This document shows, in pieces, positions 33,600 through 45,711 of a stretch of DNA of 64,000 bases. The notes below the pieces were generated by a model that worked only from the letters and a program-made list of their open reading frames with translations, did no database searches and was not told the DNA's origin. The position numbers were made by a program, and so were the translations under genes. The stretch comes from Batillaria attramentaria (taxonomy: Eukaryota; Mollusca; Gastropoda; Batillariidae). The stretch lies in the NCBI GenBank assembly GCA_018292915.2, contig JACVVK020000495.1:132501-196500 (forward strand), in the 5' to 3' direction. How positions within the stretch are numbered: position 1 is the first letter of the stretch; every line of letters starts with the position of its first letter.

Positions 33600-33845
33600 A
33601 TGGCCGTGGACAGTGTTCGATCGCCGCCGTCGAGAATCGTCGACTACCGCCGTCGACATCATCAGCCACCACCGACGTCAGCATCACCCGACAAGGCGAC
33701 TTTTTTTTTTCGCCGATGCTTGTCGTCGGTCGGTGGTCGATGATGTCGCCGTCATGGCGGCCGACGAGTTTGCCGGGTCGTCGATATTGCCATGGTGTCG
33801 ACGATGTCGACGTCGGCGATCGACGGTGTCCTCGGTGATCGTAAA
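33600..33845. repeat. GC-rich imperfect inverted repeat (foldback E, copy 1)
   Basis: CG-dense DNA unlike its surroundings. Left-side CGCCGTCGACATCATCAGCC and CACCGACGTC are mirrored by GGTCGATGATGTCGCCGTCATGGC-like sequence to the right, about a central poly-T. Related in layout and words to 35205-35390. Open frames here are by-products of low stop-codon density. Confidence 0.5.
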
Positions 33846-34459
33846 ATGTCAGGTGATACGGCGCTTGTGTGTGCGCGTGTGCGTGCGTGCTTGCATGTGT
33901 GTTCTCTCTCTCTTCCCCCCCCCCCCAACTCCTCTCCGCTTCTCTTCTCCTTTTCGCCACCACCCCTCTCCTCCTCTCTCCTCTCCCACCCTCCACACCC
34001 CCTCCTCCACACCCATTGCCCCCCACCCCCTCATCTCCCCCTCCCCACCGCTCCCCTCCGATTTTCACACGGTCCCCTTTCTTGGTTTTCTGCCCCCAGT
34101 ACTTAAACACTCGGTTTTTTTTCACAGCTTGGCAGCTTTGCACAGGGCGCGGCCGCACCCTGGGCTACGTACGTCGACAGTAGGGATGGGGACTTTTGTT
34201 GGTGGGTAGGCTGTCGGCGTACGTAGGCTAAAGTAGCGAAGGCGCGGGTTTTCAGTGGTTCGTACAAAGCAGCACCCAGGCAACTGGTCATTGTCAGCTT
34301 CCGTCAGCCAGCGGTCGTACCTAAAGGTATTGCCGTTGGTGTCGGGGGCAGACAATGGCCAGTTCTCTGGTTGCTCTTTGTGCCCACCACTGAAAACCCG
34401 TGATTTGTTAAAGATACTTGTTTTTCAGTTGTAAGACTGAAGGGGGGAGGGGGGGGGGG

Positions 34460-34539
34460 GGTGTGCGTGTGTGTGCGTGTGCGTGTGTGTGCGTGTGTGT
34501 GTGCGTGTGCATGTGTGTGCGTGTGTGTGCGTGTGCGTG

Positions 34540-34595
<56 letters not shown>

Positions 34596-34625
34596 CGCGT
34601 GTGTGTGTGTGAGAGAGAGTGTGTG
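34460..34625. repeat. (GT)n(GC)n microsatellite after a poly-G run
   Basis: About 165 bp of GTGTGCGT units preceded by about 20 G. Confidence 0.97.
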
Positions 34626-34639
34626 AGTGTGTGCAGTTT

Positions 34640-35040
34640 TAGTTTTAGTGTTTTAAAGTTTTAGCGCTTTAGAGTTTTTGTTTTAGTTTCATTTTTATTT
34701 CCTTTTTTTTTTTTTGCCAAAGTCTTTCTAAGTGTATATGGGTGCTACAATGTGTGGATTTCTAGTCTTTCACTGCAGTGATTTTTTTTTTTTTTTTTTT
34801 GGTACCACAGTCTTTCAAAGTGTTTTCTAGTCATTTAGTCTGTTCTGATTTTTTTGGTGTGTGCCATATTCTTTCAAAGTGTTTTCTAGTCATTTACTCT
34901 CTTTCAAAGTGTGTTTATGTATATATAATTATATGTATATATCACATGTACATTTCTACTCGTTTACTCTGCCTTTTTGCGCCAAAGTCTTTCAGATTGT
35001 ATATATAGCCATGTAGATTTCTAGTTGTTTACTCTGTTGT
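34640..35040. repeat. Degenerate tandem repeat, about 60-120 bp unit
   Basis: Recurrent words CAAAGTCTTTC, AAAGTGT, GATTTCTAGTC and TTTACTCTG alternate with T-runs. A further relative lies at about 36645-36728, after the AT-rich array. Confidence 0.65.
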
Positions 35041-35204
35041 GGTGTTTTAGCATCGTTTTACACTCTGGGGAAGTGGGCGTGTTTTCCCTAGCTGGTCTAG
35101 GTGTGTGTGTATAGTCTCCCTTCCCTAGCTGTGTTTTAGTTTGTGTTGTACATATGTATATAACTTTTTATGTGTGTGCGTGTGTGTATGTGTATTATAC
35201 AACC

Positions 35205-35390
35205 ACCGTGGACACTGTCCCAATGCCGCCATGCAGTATCGGCGACTATAGCTGTCGACATCGTCACCACCGTCAACAGCATCAGCTGCTCCTGTTGCGG
35301 ATGCTGTCGGTGGTGGCGCCGGATGACGATGTTGCTGCTTGGTCGTCGATACTGCATGGTGTTGCCGTGGGCGATCGACAACGTGTGCCA
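35205..35390. repeat. GC-rich imperfect inverted repeat (foldback E, copy 2)
   Basis: CATGCAGTATCGGCGAC at the left is mirrored by GTCGATACTGCATGG at the right, with CATCGTCACCACCG against CGGTGGTGGCGCC inside. Non-coding hairpin-like element. Confidence 0.55.
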
Positions 35391-35519
35391 CGTTACGTGA
35401 TATGTGTGTGTTGGGTGGGGGTAGGGGGGATGGGGTGGGGGTGGTGGGGGTGGGGGAGGGGGGGGGGGGGGTGAGTGAGTGCGATACATGCAGTTCTCAT
35501 ACCCAATACCCATGTAGCC

Positions 35520-35735
35520 CCTGGCGCGGTATAAACTCCCGTAAGCTACCTTTTTGTTTTTTTATCGTTCTTTTTCGTTTTGTTTTGTTTTATCCATTGG
35601 GTGTGAGAACTGATCATGTTTTGTTTGCTCTCATGCCCGAACCCTGTGTAGCCCCTGGCGCGGTATAAACTCCCGTAAGCTACTTTTTTGTTTTTTTAAC
35701 GTTCTTTTTGTTTATGTTTTTTTTTCATCGGGCAT
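35520..35735. repeat. Direct duplication, about 130-bp unit
   Basis: TAGCCCCTGGCGCGGTATAA followed by ACTCCCGTAAGCTAC and TTTTTTGTTTTTTTA occurs twice (about 35515 and 35649), each near CAT-CGGGCATGAGAG/GGGTGTGAGAAC. Confidence 0.8.
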
Positions 35736-35754
35736 GAGAGCAAACCGTGTGTGT

Positions 35755-36085
35755 GTGTGTGCCGGGATTCATAATGTGCAATGGGGCGGGGTAAGTGTGT
35801 GCCGGGATTCATAATGTGCAATGGGGCGGGATAAGTGTGTGCCGGGATTCATAATGTGCAATGGGGCGGGATAAGTGTGTGCCGGGATTCATAATGTGCA
35901 ATGGGGCGGGATAAGTGTGTGCCAGGATTCAGAATGTGCAATGGGGCGGGATAAGTGTGTGCCGGGATTCATAATGTGCAATGGGGCGGGATAAGTGTGT
36001 GCCGGGATCAATGTTGTGCAATAGGACGGGGTAAGTGTGTGTGTGTCTGTGCCGGGATCTATTATGTGCAATGGGACGGGATTAA
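35755..36085. repeat. 40-bp minisatellite
   Basis: About eight units of GTGTGTGCCGGGATTCATAA plus TGTGCAATGGGGCGGGATAA; the last two are diverged and expanded. High unit identity suggests recent amplification. Confidence 0.95.
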
Positions 36086-36194
36086 ATTTTTGCCTTATTT
36101 TGCGTATAGTTTCTTTTGCTATTGATTTTAACATTTATCATCCCGTGGGTTAGAGTTCACAACAGAGTAAACAACTATTTTAAATTCCCGTGCT

Positions 36195-36645
36195 CGGGTG
36201 TGATAATTGTTATAAAATATAACAGCTGTGATAACATGATCATGTGATAATTCTTATGATATATATCGGCTGTGATAATTTTTATAAGATATGAAAGCTG
36301 TGATAATGTGATAGTTATAAAATATAAAGGCTGTGGTACATGTAATGTGATAATTGTTATAATAGGTAACGACTGTGATAATGTGATAATTGTATAATAA
36401 CGACTGTGATAATGTGATAATTGTTATAATAGATAACGCCTGTGATAATGCGCCTGTGATAATGCGATAATTGTTATAATAGATAACCGCTGTGATAATG
36501 TGATAATTGTAATAGATAACTGCTGTGATAAAGTGATAATTGTTATAATATATAACGGCTGTGATAATTGTTATAATATATAACGGCTGTGATAATTGTT
36601 ATAATATATAACGGCTGTGATAATTGTTATAAAATATAACGAATG
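36195..36645. repeat. AT-rich tandem array, about 28-bp unit
   Basis: More than a dozen units of TGTGATAATTGTTATAATAT plus ATAACGGC with length variants. It directly follows the 40-bp minisatellite. Confidence 0.9.
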
Positions 36646-36649
36646 TGGA

Positions 36650-37650
36650 TTTCTAGTCGTTTACTCGGCTTTGATATTTTTCTGTCAAAGTCTTTCAAAG
36701 TGTTGTTATGTATGAAGATTTCTAGTACATCCCCCTTTGGCCGCCACCTTGGCGAGGTAGGCGGGCTTGTGTCAGTGCCACTATGACCCCTGTAGCTATG
36801 TCGGCGGGAGTTTAGTCAGTCTCCTGGTAGGGCCACCCATGACGGACAGGTGGAGGAGAAGAGGCCAGGCGAAGTGCGGTCAGTTGTATATTATATGTAT
36901 TTATTAGTTTTTGTCTTGACGATACCTAGAAGATCTTGCTGGCGCCGCATACCCACATGAAAGTTTAGGAAATGGAAAATCCACATTAAAATGTTTCCAT
37001 GTTCATTATGGTTTATGTATATTCGTATAAATATAGTTTTGTGATATGCAATGTTTGATTCAATGGAACTGAATATAATGGCATGGAATTGAACGAAAGT
37101 GGAAAAGTATTGTGCGAAATGAATTGTATGAAATGTATTGAATTTAAATTGAAAAGGATTGTATTGATCAGATTGACTGGAACTGGCCAGTTGAAACCAG
37201 AGGAATGTAATAGAAACATGGTCAGTTCATCTGAAAACAAATGGATGAGGGTGACATACGCAGCCGGGTGGTGGTGGGTGTAATTTTATTTAACATCCTT
37301 TCCCACTCAAATTATTAGTGAGGCAACGAGGGAAAAATAGTCATAAGTGGATGAGTATTTATGTCTGGCAAAAAAAAAAAAAAAAAAAAAAACAGACGTT
37401 CTGCATAAAGTCAGTCTGCAGTTTCGGCTCAGTCATAGCTGTATTATGAGCAACTCCCGGGAAAAAATGGAGAGTTGTGGGCGCTGTCTCCACAGACTTG
37501 CCGGAATTTGTCTCTGTGCTTGCCGGAAAGTACGTACTCTGCGACTGTGGGTTCCAATCACAGCCGAGGAAGAATGCCACCAGAGGGCATGGTTGAGAGA
37601 CACTGAGCTTGAGTGAGGGAGGAGACAAGATGTGCCATTTTATTGAAGCT
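36650..37650. other. Gene-free interval
   Basis: Includes a GC-rich unit (36730-36885, CGCCACCTTGGCGAGG ... GGGCCACCCATGACGG) unlike its surroundings that may be a retroelement fragment, and AT-rich ATGGAATTGAA-like words (37060-37160). No exon supported. Confidence 0.4.
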
Positions 37651-37656
37651 TGCCAT

Positions 37657-37893
37657 GTCAGATCTGTGGGTTCCACTCATGACCGGGGAGGAGTACCACT
37701 AGAGCTGGCATGGTTGAGCGACACCGAGACCTGTGGCCGCGTCAGATCTGTGGGTTCCACTCATGACCGGGGAGGAATACCATTAGAACTGGCATGGTTG
37801 AGCGACACAGAGATCTGTGGCCACGTCAGATCTGTGGGTTCCACTCATGACCGGGGAGGAATACCACTAGAACTGGCATGGTTGCGTGACACT
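37657..37893. repeat. 84-bp tandem repeat
   Basis: Three units start at 37657, 37741 and 37825, sharing GTCAGATCTGTGGGTTCCAC, TCATGACCGGGGAGGA and GGCATGGTTG. A multiple of 3, so one frame stays open across all units; not a gene. Confidence 0.92.
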
Positions 37894-38389
37894 GAGGTGG
37901 AGGGAGGTGGAGGAGGGAGAGCAATGCTCTCAGAGTTGGCACGGCTCAGTGAGAGAAAGAGGAGGAGAGAGTTGGAAATGGCGCCATTTTACTGAAGTCA
38001 GCCCATTTTTGTTTTTCATCTGTAGTCCTTGGACTAACCCATCAACTGGGAGAAAGTCCACTGAAATTTTGGCAAATAGCAGCTGTAGTGGACATTTCTG
38101 TTGCATCTTAACAGCAGTAGCTGTGTAGGGCTCAAGGTCGCGTGAAAAGGTCAAGGTCAGTGACAATTTTCAGGTAGGGAAGCCTAAGTTAACAGGTCAG
38201 ATGCCTCAATCTTTGGTGTATTATGTTCAGCAGTGTGTGTGTCACCTTCAGAAATTTTGTCTGTATGTTCTGCCCGTGTTTTCTCTTGACTTTAGGAGCA
38301 TGACATCCATTTGGTTCTGACTAGTGTGCTACTATCGTATACGCTGGAGCTGTTGTACTATTTCTTGAGAAAGAATCAACAGGAAAGAA

Positions 38390-38640
38390 CTCAACAACAA
38401 CAACAAAAAAGACAAAAGGAAAAAAAAAGTAAAGAAGAATGAGGAAAAAATGGAAAAAAAGAAAAGAAAACCATGACCAAAAAAATTAGAGAAAAAAAAA
38501 TAGGGGGAAACAAACAAAAACAAAAAGAAGAAGAAGAAGAAAAAAAAAAGAAAGAAAAGAAAAGAAGAAGAAAAAAATCGACTCAAGGGAGAAAAAATAC
38601 AAAAAAGGAAGAAAAGAAAACACAGAAAAAAGATAGCACT
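38390..38640. repeat. Purine (A/G) tract, about 250 bp
   Basis: Nearly all A and G on the plus strand (AAAAAGAAAAG, GAAGAAGAAG). Triplex-prone; overlapping Lys/Glu or Phe/Leu ORFs are artefacts. Confidence 0.9.
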
Positions 38641-38689
38641 ACTGTGGTTCTTTGTGTACAAAGGAAGTTGGCGTCTGTGTGACAAGAGC

Positions 38690-38880
38690 CTTTCCATGTC
38701 TCCAGCAAGCTTCTTCACATCTTAATTAGTATCACAAGCTTCATGTCTTCATCAAGCATCGACTTTTCAGCAAGCTTCTTCATTGACTTCAGTGAGCTTC
38801 ACAAGCTTCATATCATCAACAAGCATCAACCCTTCAGCAAGATTCTAAATGTCTTTTTTCATGTCATCAACAAGAGTTCC
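38690..38880. repeat. Short-unit degenerate repeat (CAAGCTTC/ATCAAGCATC)
   Basis: Repeated CAGCAAGCTTCTTCA, CAAGCTTCAT and ATCAACAAGCATC words. Confidence 0.75.
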
Positions 38881-38999
38881 TAGCCCCCCCTTTTTTTTTT
38901 CTTTTTTGTTTCTTACCACAATCACCGGAAGTCCTCATTGACTACAATCCCTGTGTAGATGGCCTTTTTTTGATTTTGCTGTTCGTGGCTTTCAGAGCG

Positions 39000-40350
39000 C
39001 CAGCCTGAAAAAATACACGTTCGTAGTTAATAATGTTGATAATAATCTTTGCTATAAATTACATTTTGCATATACAATAAAAAATGTCTAAATTGAGTTC
39101 CCAATACAGGTACAGTTTTACTTGCTTTTCTTTCCACTGATGTCATAGCCGTTGTTGCTGTATAATTATACAACTTTTCCTTGTCATGACTTTGAGAAAA
39201 CAGAAAGCCCAATCTGAAGAAATACATGTTTGTTATTTTAGTTGCTGTTCTTCCATTGATTTCATTGTTTGAAATATACAGCTTTCGCTTGTCGTAGCGT
39301 TTAGAAAGCACGAAACTCCCAGTCTGAAGAAATACATGTTTGTACTAGATGATAATAATAATCCTTACTCTCAACTACATTTTGCACATACAATGAAAAT
39401 CTGTCTGAACTTGATTCCCAGTACAGGCACAGTTTTAGTTGCTTTTGTCCATTGATGTCATAGCCTTTGTTGCTGTATATAGAAATTCTGCTTGTCATTT
39501 TTTGTGTGTTAATTTTGCTGTCATGTCTTTCGGAGCCCTGAGGAAATTCATGTGTGTAGTTAATAATGATAATAATAATCTTTATTATCAATAACTTTTT
39601 GCACATACAATGAAAATTTGCCTTAACTGAGTTCCCAGTACAGGTACAAATTTAGTTTTTGTCCATTGATGTCATAGCCTTTGTTGCTGTATATACAACT
39701 TTTTCTTGTCACGACTTCGAGAAAGCAGAGAGAGTCCACTCTTAAGCAATACATGTTCACAATGAATTAAGTTGCTCTTATTCTATTGACATCATAGCCG
39801 TTGTTACTATACACACAATGTTCGCTTTTTGTCCATTGATGTCATAGCCTTTGTTGCTGTTTATACAACTTTTGCTTGTCATGGTTTAAAAAAAAAAGCA
39901 GAGAGAGAGAACCCACTCTTAAGAAATACATGTTCACAGTGAATAAGCTGCTCTTCTCCCATTGACATCATAGCCGTTGTTGCTATACACAATGTTTGCT
40001 TTTTGTCCATTGATATCATAGCCTGTGTTGCTGTTTATACAACTTTTGCTTCTTATGGTTTAAAGAAAGCAGAGAGAGATAGAACCCACTCTTCAGAAAT
40101 ACAACTGTACATGTTCACAGTGAATTAAGTTGCTCTTCTCCCATTGACATCATAGCCGTTGTTGCTATGCACAATGTTTGCTTTTTGTCCATTGATGGCA
40201 TAGCCTTTGTTGCTGTTTATACAACTGAACTTTTGCTTGTCATGGTTTAAAGAAAGCAGAGACAGAGATTACCCACTAACAAATACATATTCGCAGTGAA
40301 TTAAGTTGCTCTTCTTCCATTGACACCCTAGCCGTTGTTGCTGTACACAA
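39000..40350. repeat. Complex tandem array, about 150-250-bp degenerate units
   Basis: Repeated blocks of TTTGTCCATTGATGTCATAG, CCTTTGTTGCTGTATA, CAACTTTTGCTTGTCATGG, AAAGCAGAGAGAGA and AAGAAATACATGTTCACA occur six or more times. Unit composition shifts along the array. Non-coding. Confidence 0.88.
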
Positions 40351-40438
40351 TGTTTGCTTTGTACGACTGTGAAAGATGACCGTCTGGGTAATTGCGTTTG
40401 TGGGCAAACCCTCCCCTCCACTCCCCGCTCCTCTACCC

Positions 40439-40540
40439 CCCCCCCCCCACACACACACACACCCGGCCCACCAACCCTCTCTCTCTCTCTCTCTCTCTCT
40501 CACCGTGACATATACACCCGCACACACACACGCACACACT
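40439..40540. repeat. C-run, (CA)n, (CT)n and (CA)n cluster
   Basis: Short microsatellites in series. Confidence 0.9.
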
Positions 40541-40544
40541 GAGT

Positions 40545-42070
40545 GCGTTACCCATCTGCCCTGTCAGCTATACTTCTGTGGTGAACTCGAACGAACATAA
40601 AAGAATGACTATTAGTTTGCGGCTGCGACTGAAGGATTACAAATTTATACAAGACCGGAAACTTTACCGTTCCATGGCGTTGTCGGAGCAGGTGTACATT
40701 TTCTGGCCGGACATACATAGCTCTCAGCTTGCAGCTTCGGTCTTTCTTTACAAAGATCAGTGAGGGAATGTTCTCAGTAGAGGTGCATGAGGAAGATGGT
40801 GCTCCAGCGTCGGCCTAGAGTTGGTGGGTTGAGAAGCAGACGTGAACCACAGACTGGGGGCGACAAGGGGTTCTGACAGTGACCGACCCCTGCACAGTGG
40901 GAGGTGGTGGTGGGGAGGTACTGTGTGTGTGGGGGGGGGGGGGGGGGGGGCAGGTAAGTATGTAGGTACGTTCGCCTGTGGTGACGTTTATTCCTCAGAG
41001 CCAGCTTGATTACACAGATGTTCAATTAATTTTGTTTTCCTCGTGTGTCTTGAGGTAAGTAGAAGTTCAAATATAAGTTTGTTTACCAATGTCAAGCCTT
41101 GGAATACGAGCATTAGGTATGTGGCCGAAAGTAAGTATGCATGCATGTGAAAGTAAATACAGACATATAGCGTGTATGAAAACATGTACCAATTGTATTG
41201 TATGAATTTTGCTTGTGCAATAACTGCTTATTGTGAAGTTTCGTCACTGAGCTACTAGGTGCAACTCTCAGCTTACAACCACCAACACCTGTGGTAAACA
41301 ATACCCCAAATTCCAATGTTTTGCAGCGGAAAAACAAACATGATTCGCGTGCATGTAATTAAATTATAATAATAATAACTAGTTACTCGCGTGTATGTAA
41401 TATAATAATACCTGATCATTCGCGTGCATGTCTCCACCAACTGCTTGTTGTAATATTCATCAGTAAATGCAGTTGTCATTTATGACGGTAGTTTTTGTAT
41501 TTCCAGGTACCCTGACTCAAGTTAAGTTTCTGTTGCAGAGCATTTTCATTCTGAGGAGATAACGGTGGTCTGTTGATGCAGGTAAGTATGCACTCAAGGT
41601 CAAGGTCATGGTCATTAAAGCTTGTCTCTTCTGAACTTTAACATTTGCATTTTCTCAGAACCACGTGATTACTGTGTTGTAAATATTAGGGCGTGCACCT
41701 GAGACAGAAACAGGCAATATAAACTTGTTGTTTGCACATGACTCTTACTTGATTTCATGAGGAAAAGGATGGCAAATCCAATTTACATTTGTGGTAATTC
41801 GAAGTTAATTTTCATTTCTGTTCTGTCCTGCAGCCTTTGCCTGTTCAGTACAGTTGGAGGAGGGGTCCACAAGTGCGGGTGACAGTCACTGATCCAAAGA
41901 GAAGTATGCTGTGTAACGTTGCCCATCATCACAACTTGGTCGCCACTTTCAGTCATCGCAGCATTTGAATAGAGGACATCCCAGCGTATTTTGGTGCACA
42001 CCAAGCGGGAAAAGATCTGGATGATTTGTGGCGTTTTGGGAGGGTGGTGTTACATCAGTTTCTTTTCATC
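40545..42070. other. Gene-free interval
   Basis: Contains poly-G (about 40931-40950) and ATA/TAAT-rich words near 41360-41420. No supported exon. Confidence 0.5.
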
Positions 42071-42074
42071 GAGT

Positions 42075-42693
42075 GACTTCAGTGTTTGCAATTGGCTGGT
42101 CTCCCTGCTTCATCCATTCTCCCGCTTCAGCGCATCCAGAACATTGCTGCTCGCCTTGTCCTTCGCTTGAAAAAGTCCGACCACATCTCTCGTGCACTCT
42201 GCTCTCTGCACTGGCTTCCACTCTCTCAAAGAATTAAATACAAGATCTGCACCCTCTGCTACAAGTGCATCCATAACTCCGCCCCATCCTACCTGTCTGA
42301 CTTGTTAGAACTCTACACTCCGTCACGTTCCCTCCGGTCTTCATCCGATACCCTGATACTCAGAATCCCACGCACTAAACTTTCTTCTGTTGGCTCTCGA
42401 GCCTTCTCCTACGCTGGTCCAAAAGCCTGGAATTCCCTGCCCCTTTCGCTCCGCCAGTCAACCTCCCTCGAAACCTTCAAAACAAATCTAAAAACCTACC
42501 TGTTTTCATCTCAAAGCTCCGCCTAACCGCCCTCCGTCTTTCTGCATCTCCTTATTAAGTACCATACATGCAGTTGCCCTGGCCCTGAACCTTCACGTCT
42601 ATCTGTCTCTTTACCTGTACTCTAAGCGCTTAGAACTACCTTCCATGTAGATTAAGCGCTATATAAATAAATTATTATTATTATTATTATTAT
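42075..42693 (+). mobile_element. 5'-truncated non-LTR retrotransposon (CR1/L2/Jockey-like), RT C-terminus plus 3' tail
   Basis: From 42089 to a TAA at 42524 the frame encodes the region after the RT catalytic core: LPLQRIQNIAARLVLRL, LHWLPLSQRIKYKICTL, the P-SYLSDLLELYTPSRSLRSS stretch, GSRAFSYAGPKAWNSLPLSL and [10 protein letters not shown]. This block is typical of CR1/L2/Jockey-type LINE ORF2 C-termini. About 120 bp of 3' UTR follows, ending in TAAGCGCTATATAAATAAA and (ATT)n. The catalytic YxDD region is absent, so this is a dead, truncated copy. A near-identical tail lies at 53948. Confidence 0.88.
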
Positions 42694-42877
42694 TTATACA
42701 TTTCACGAAGTGGAAGTCATTTAACTAGAACAAATTTTGTAGTCGCATTTTTTTTGTTGTTGCTGGGATTAAATCAAAGAAATTTTGAATTGTTACAGAT
42801 TTTTTTATGTACATGTATCAGTTTAACAGATATGAAAATATTATTTTGACATGGTGTCTTTTTTTTTTTTTTTCGCA

Positions 42878-43823
42878 CCAGCGTTCATACTTGCAGTATG
42901 TCTTTCCTCATCAGGTAGTGTACAAGTGATCATTGCATGGCTGTGAGGGTATGACTGACAATGATTGTTTAGTGTTTCACCAGTGTTCATAATGTGCAGT
43001 GTATCTTTTTTCATCAGGTAGTGTACCAGTGATCATTGCATGGCTGAGAGTATGACTGATAATGATTGGTTTGTGTTCCACCAGTGTTCATAATGTGCAG
43101 TGTATCTTTTCTCATCCAGTAGTGTACAAGTGATCATTGCATGGCTGTGAGGGTATGACTGATAATGATCGTTTTGTGTTTCACCAGTGTTCATAATGTG
43201 CAGTGTATCTTTTCTCATCAGGTAGTGTACAAGTGATCATTGCATAACTGTGAGGATACGACTGACGATGATTGTTTTGTGTTTCACCAGTGTTCATAAT
43301 GTGCAGTGTATCCTTTCTCATCCAGTAGTGTACAAGTGATCACTGCATGGCTGTGAGGGTATGACTGACAATATATTGTTTTGTGTTTCACCAGTGTTCA
43401 TAATGTGCAGTGTATCTTCTCTCTTCAGGTAGTGTACAAGTGATCACTGCATGGCAGTGAGGGTATGACTGACAATGACTGTTTTGTGTTTCACCAGTGT
43501 TCATAATGTGCAGTGTATCTTTTCTCATCAGGTGATCATTGCGTGGCTGTGAGGGTATGACTGACAACGAATGTTTTGTGTTTTACCAGTGTTCATAATG
43601 TGCAGTGTATCTTTTTTCATCAGGTAGTGTACCAGTGATCATTGCATGGCTGAGGGTATGACTGATAATGATTGGTTTGTGTTCCACCAGTGTTCATAAT
43701 GTGCAGTGTATCTTTTCTCATCACCAGTGTTCATAATGCGCAGTGTATCTTTTCTCATCAGGCAGTGTACACGTGATCATTGCATGGATGTGAAGGTATG
43801 ACCGACAATGATTGATTGTGTTT
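42878..43823. repeat. 103-bp minisatellite
   Basis: About nine units of CACCAGTGTTCATAATGTGC, AGTGTATCTTTTCTCATCAG, GTAGTGTACAAGTGATCATT, GCATGGCTGTGAGGGTATGA and CTGACAATGATTGTTTTGTG, with one short unit near 43715. Confidence 0.95.
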
Positions 43824-44990
43824 CGTCACAGTCGTCGATGGTCACCACAGCGGTAGCAGCATTGAGGATCAAGGTACATGCAAGGATTAACATCAACATC
43901 AACAAATTCTGCGACCAAGGGAACACTTTATACGCTGTCATTGGTTGATCATGCATAATTGCATGGGTAATCTTATGATAGTTTGAATAAGCTATGATGG
44001 CTGTAGCATTTCCTCTTATGCGAATTGTGACTTGTTTTGTCAGTAACTAGTTTTAGCCGCAGACATTTGGGCTTCGTCAAATTGACCAATAAATGTGAAC
44101 TTTCTGTAGCTTAAAAAAATGCACATGTATGTACATTGCACGTGCTTGTTTTTATTTGTATTTTTTATTTGTTGCTTTGCTTTGAACTATGAGATAAGAT
44201 ATAGCAGTGGTATGAATAAAGTCATCTTTATCTATATATATTGAATGCGTGTATTGTCAGTACATGTAGTATATACATGTAGTACATGTAGTTATATTGT
44301 TATGTAACTGTCATTATGTCTGCAAGTCTGATATTTATAGCTGAATACTGTTCCTGTGTCTGTGTTTTTGTCTTTGTAATTGTCTTTATCTCCTTTGTGT
44401 TTTATTTTATGCTTGGTTCTATTGTTATTCATAGATTTTCCATATCAGTGACGGCAGAAATCCTTTGGGACTCTGTAACCAATTAGAGCTCTTTGTGTTA
44501 ATTAAATGTCACTATAGCCAAGAGGGAATGGTTATCAGTGATCGACCTTTCGTGACAGCGACTGATCTGGACATGCGCACAACTGCAATGATAACAGGCT
44601 CATACAAAATGTACACTGCTATTAAAAAAAAAAGAAAAAAAAGTCAAGGACAACTTGCAAAAACATGCACAACTTAACCAAAAAAAAAAAAAAAAAAAAG
44701 TTCAAATTTTCTGATTTTTTTTAAACAAAATGTAGCTTGAACACATGGCTTTAACATCCTTAAAATTCACAGAATTTCGTCCATGGACTGTTGAGAAGCC
44801 ATTGTTCAAAGACGACTGGGTGGAATTTTCAAATTCACATGACACTCAATGCAAGGGAAGTCACTGACAAAAAGTGTCAGAGTGGTGTCTCCAAGACAGG
44901 CAATTAATTCAGTGCAGTGACGTCAATAGAGCCACCCAGAGTCCTCAGCACACCCGGGCGGGTATGCCCTGCCACTCCAGATGCAGCAGC
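43824..44990. other. Gene-free interval
   Basis: AT-rich with poly-A runs at about 44622-44643 and 44679-44698. No supported exon. Confidence 0.5.
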
Positions 44991-45667
44991 ATTCATCAGC
45001 ACAGTACATTTTCAGCCTGTTTAGAGATTATTGCCTACATGAGTTGTCCCCCGTGCATACACAGACCCGCAGCATGCATGCGTTTTTTTCGTGGCAGCTT
45101 TGGTCTGTCAAAAGTACGCTTTCGAGGCTTCACTTTTGGCATGCAGCTTGTCGACATGTCTTGCGTCTGGAAACCATTGTCTGTTGTGGCGGGCAAATTT
45201 GTTTTGAAGGAAGTGGGCTGCCTGGCATTAGTAGCAGCCACCGAGCAGACAAACGACAGTATCACCTGCGCTGCCGCGGACTCCCGCGTGTCAGTCACAG
45301 TGGTGGAGAACGAACTACTGTAGTAGCAGCTGTTCCCGAACGCTCGCAGGTACGGGTCACGTGTTACTGACGGAGGTGGGATGGACAGTCATCAAAGGTG
45401 AGCTGTCCTGAGACTGTCAGTGAATGGTGGATACAAAAGGCGAACGTTTGCTTCAAATTTCACGCCAGAAAACTTTCAGCTATGATACGTGGATTTGTAT
45501 GAAAAAGAATAAATAATTAAAGTTATATACTGTCCCTGATCAGAGTCAGTATAAGCCGGCTCAGTTGAAGGGTGGGGGCGCGGGGTGGGGCGTGTTTTCG
45601 GGTTAGTACGTGTTGTCAGTCATTGTCGTTGTATTCGTTGTCGTTGTCGATGCTGAAGTCAGTCTCG
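44991..45667. repeat. Segmental duplicate block, copy 2 (partner at 26702)
   Basis: Collinear with 26702-27493 apart from a segment present only in the first copy, and includes the same GTGGATACAAAAGGCGAA and CGTGTTTTCGGGTTA words. Neither block contains a recognisable gene. Confidence 0.85.
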
Positions 45668-45711
45668 CCGGTAGATAATAGGCATGTCACTGACGCGGGA
45701 CTGAGTCAGTT

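Noticed and set aside
33595..34209. Long overlapping ORFs on both strands
   Set aside because: CG-dense DNA has few stop codons; sequence is repetitive and frames are open on both strands alike.
37609..37995. 128-aa ORF with repeated RSVGSTHDRGG motif
   Set aside because: Read-through of the 84-bp tandem repeat, whose period is a multiple of 3.
38332..38718. Phe/Leu-rich minus-strand ORF resembling membrane helices
   Set aside because: Translation of an A/G tract.
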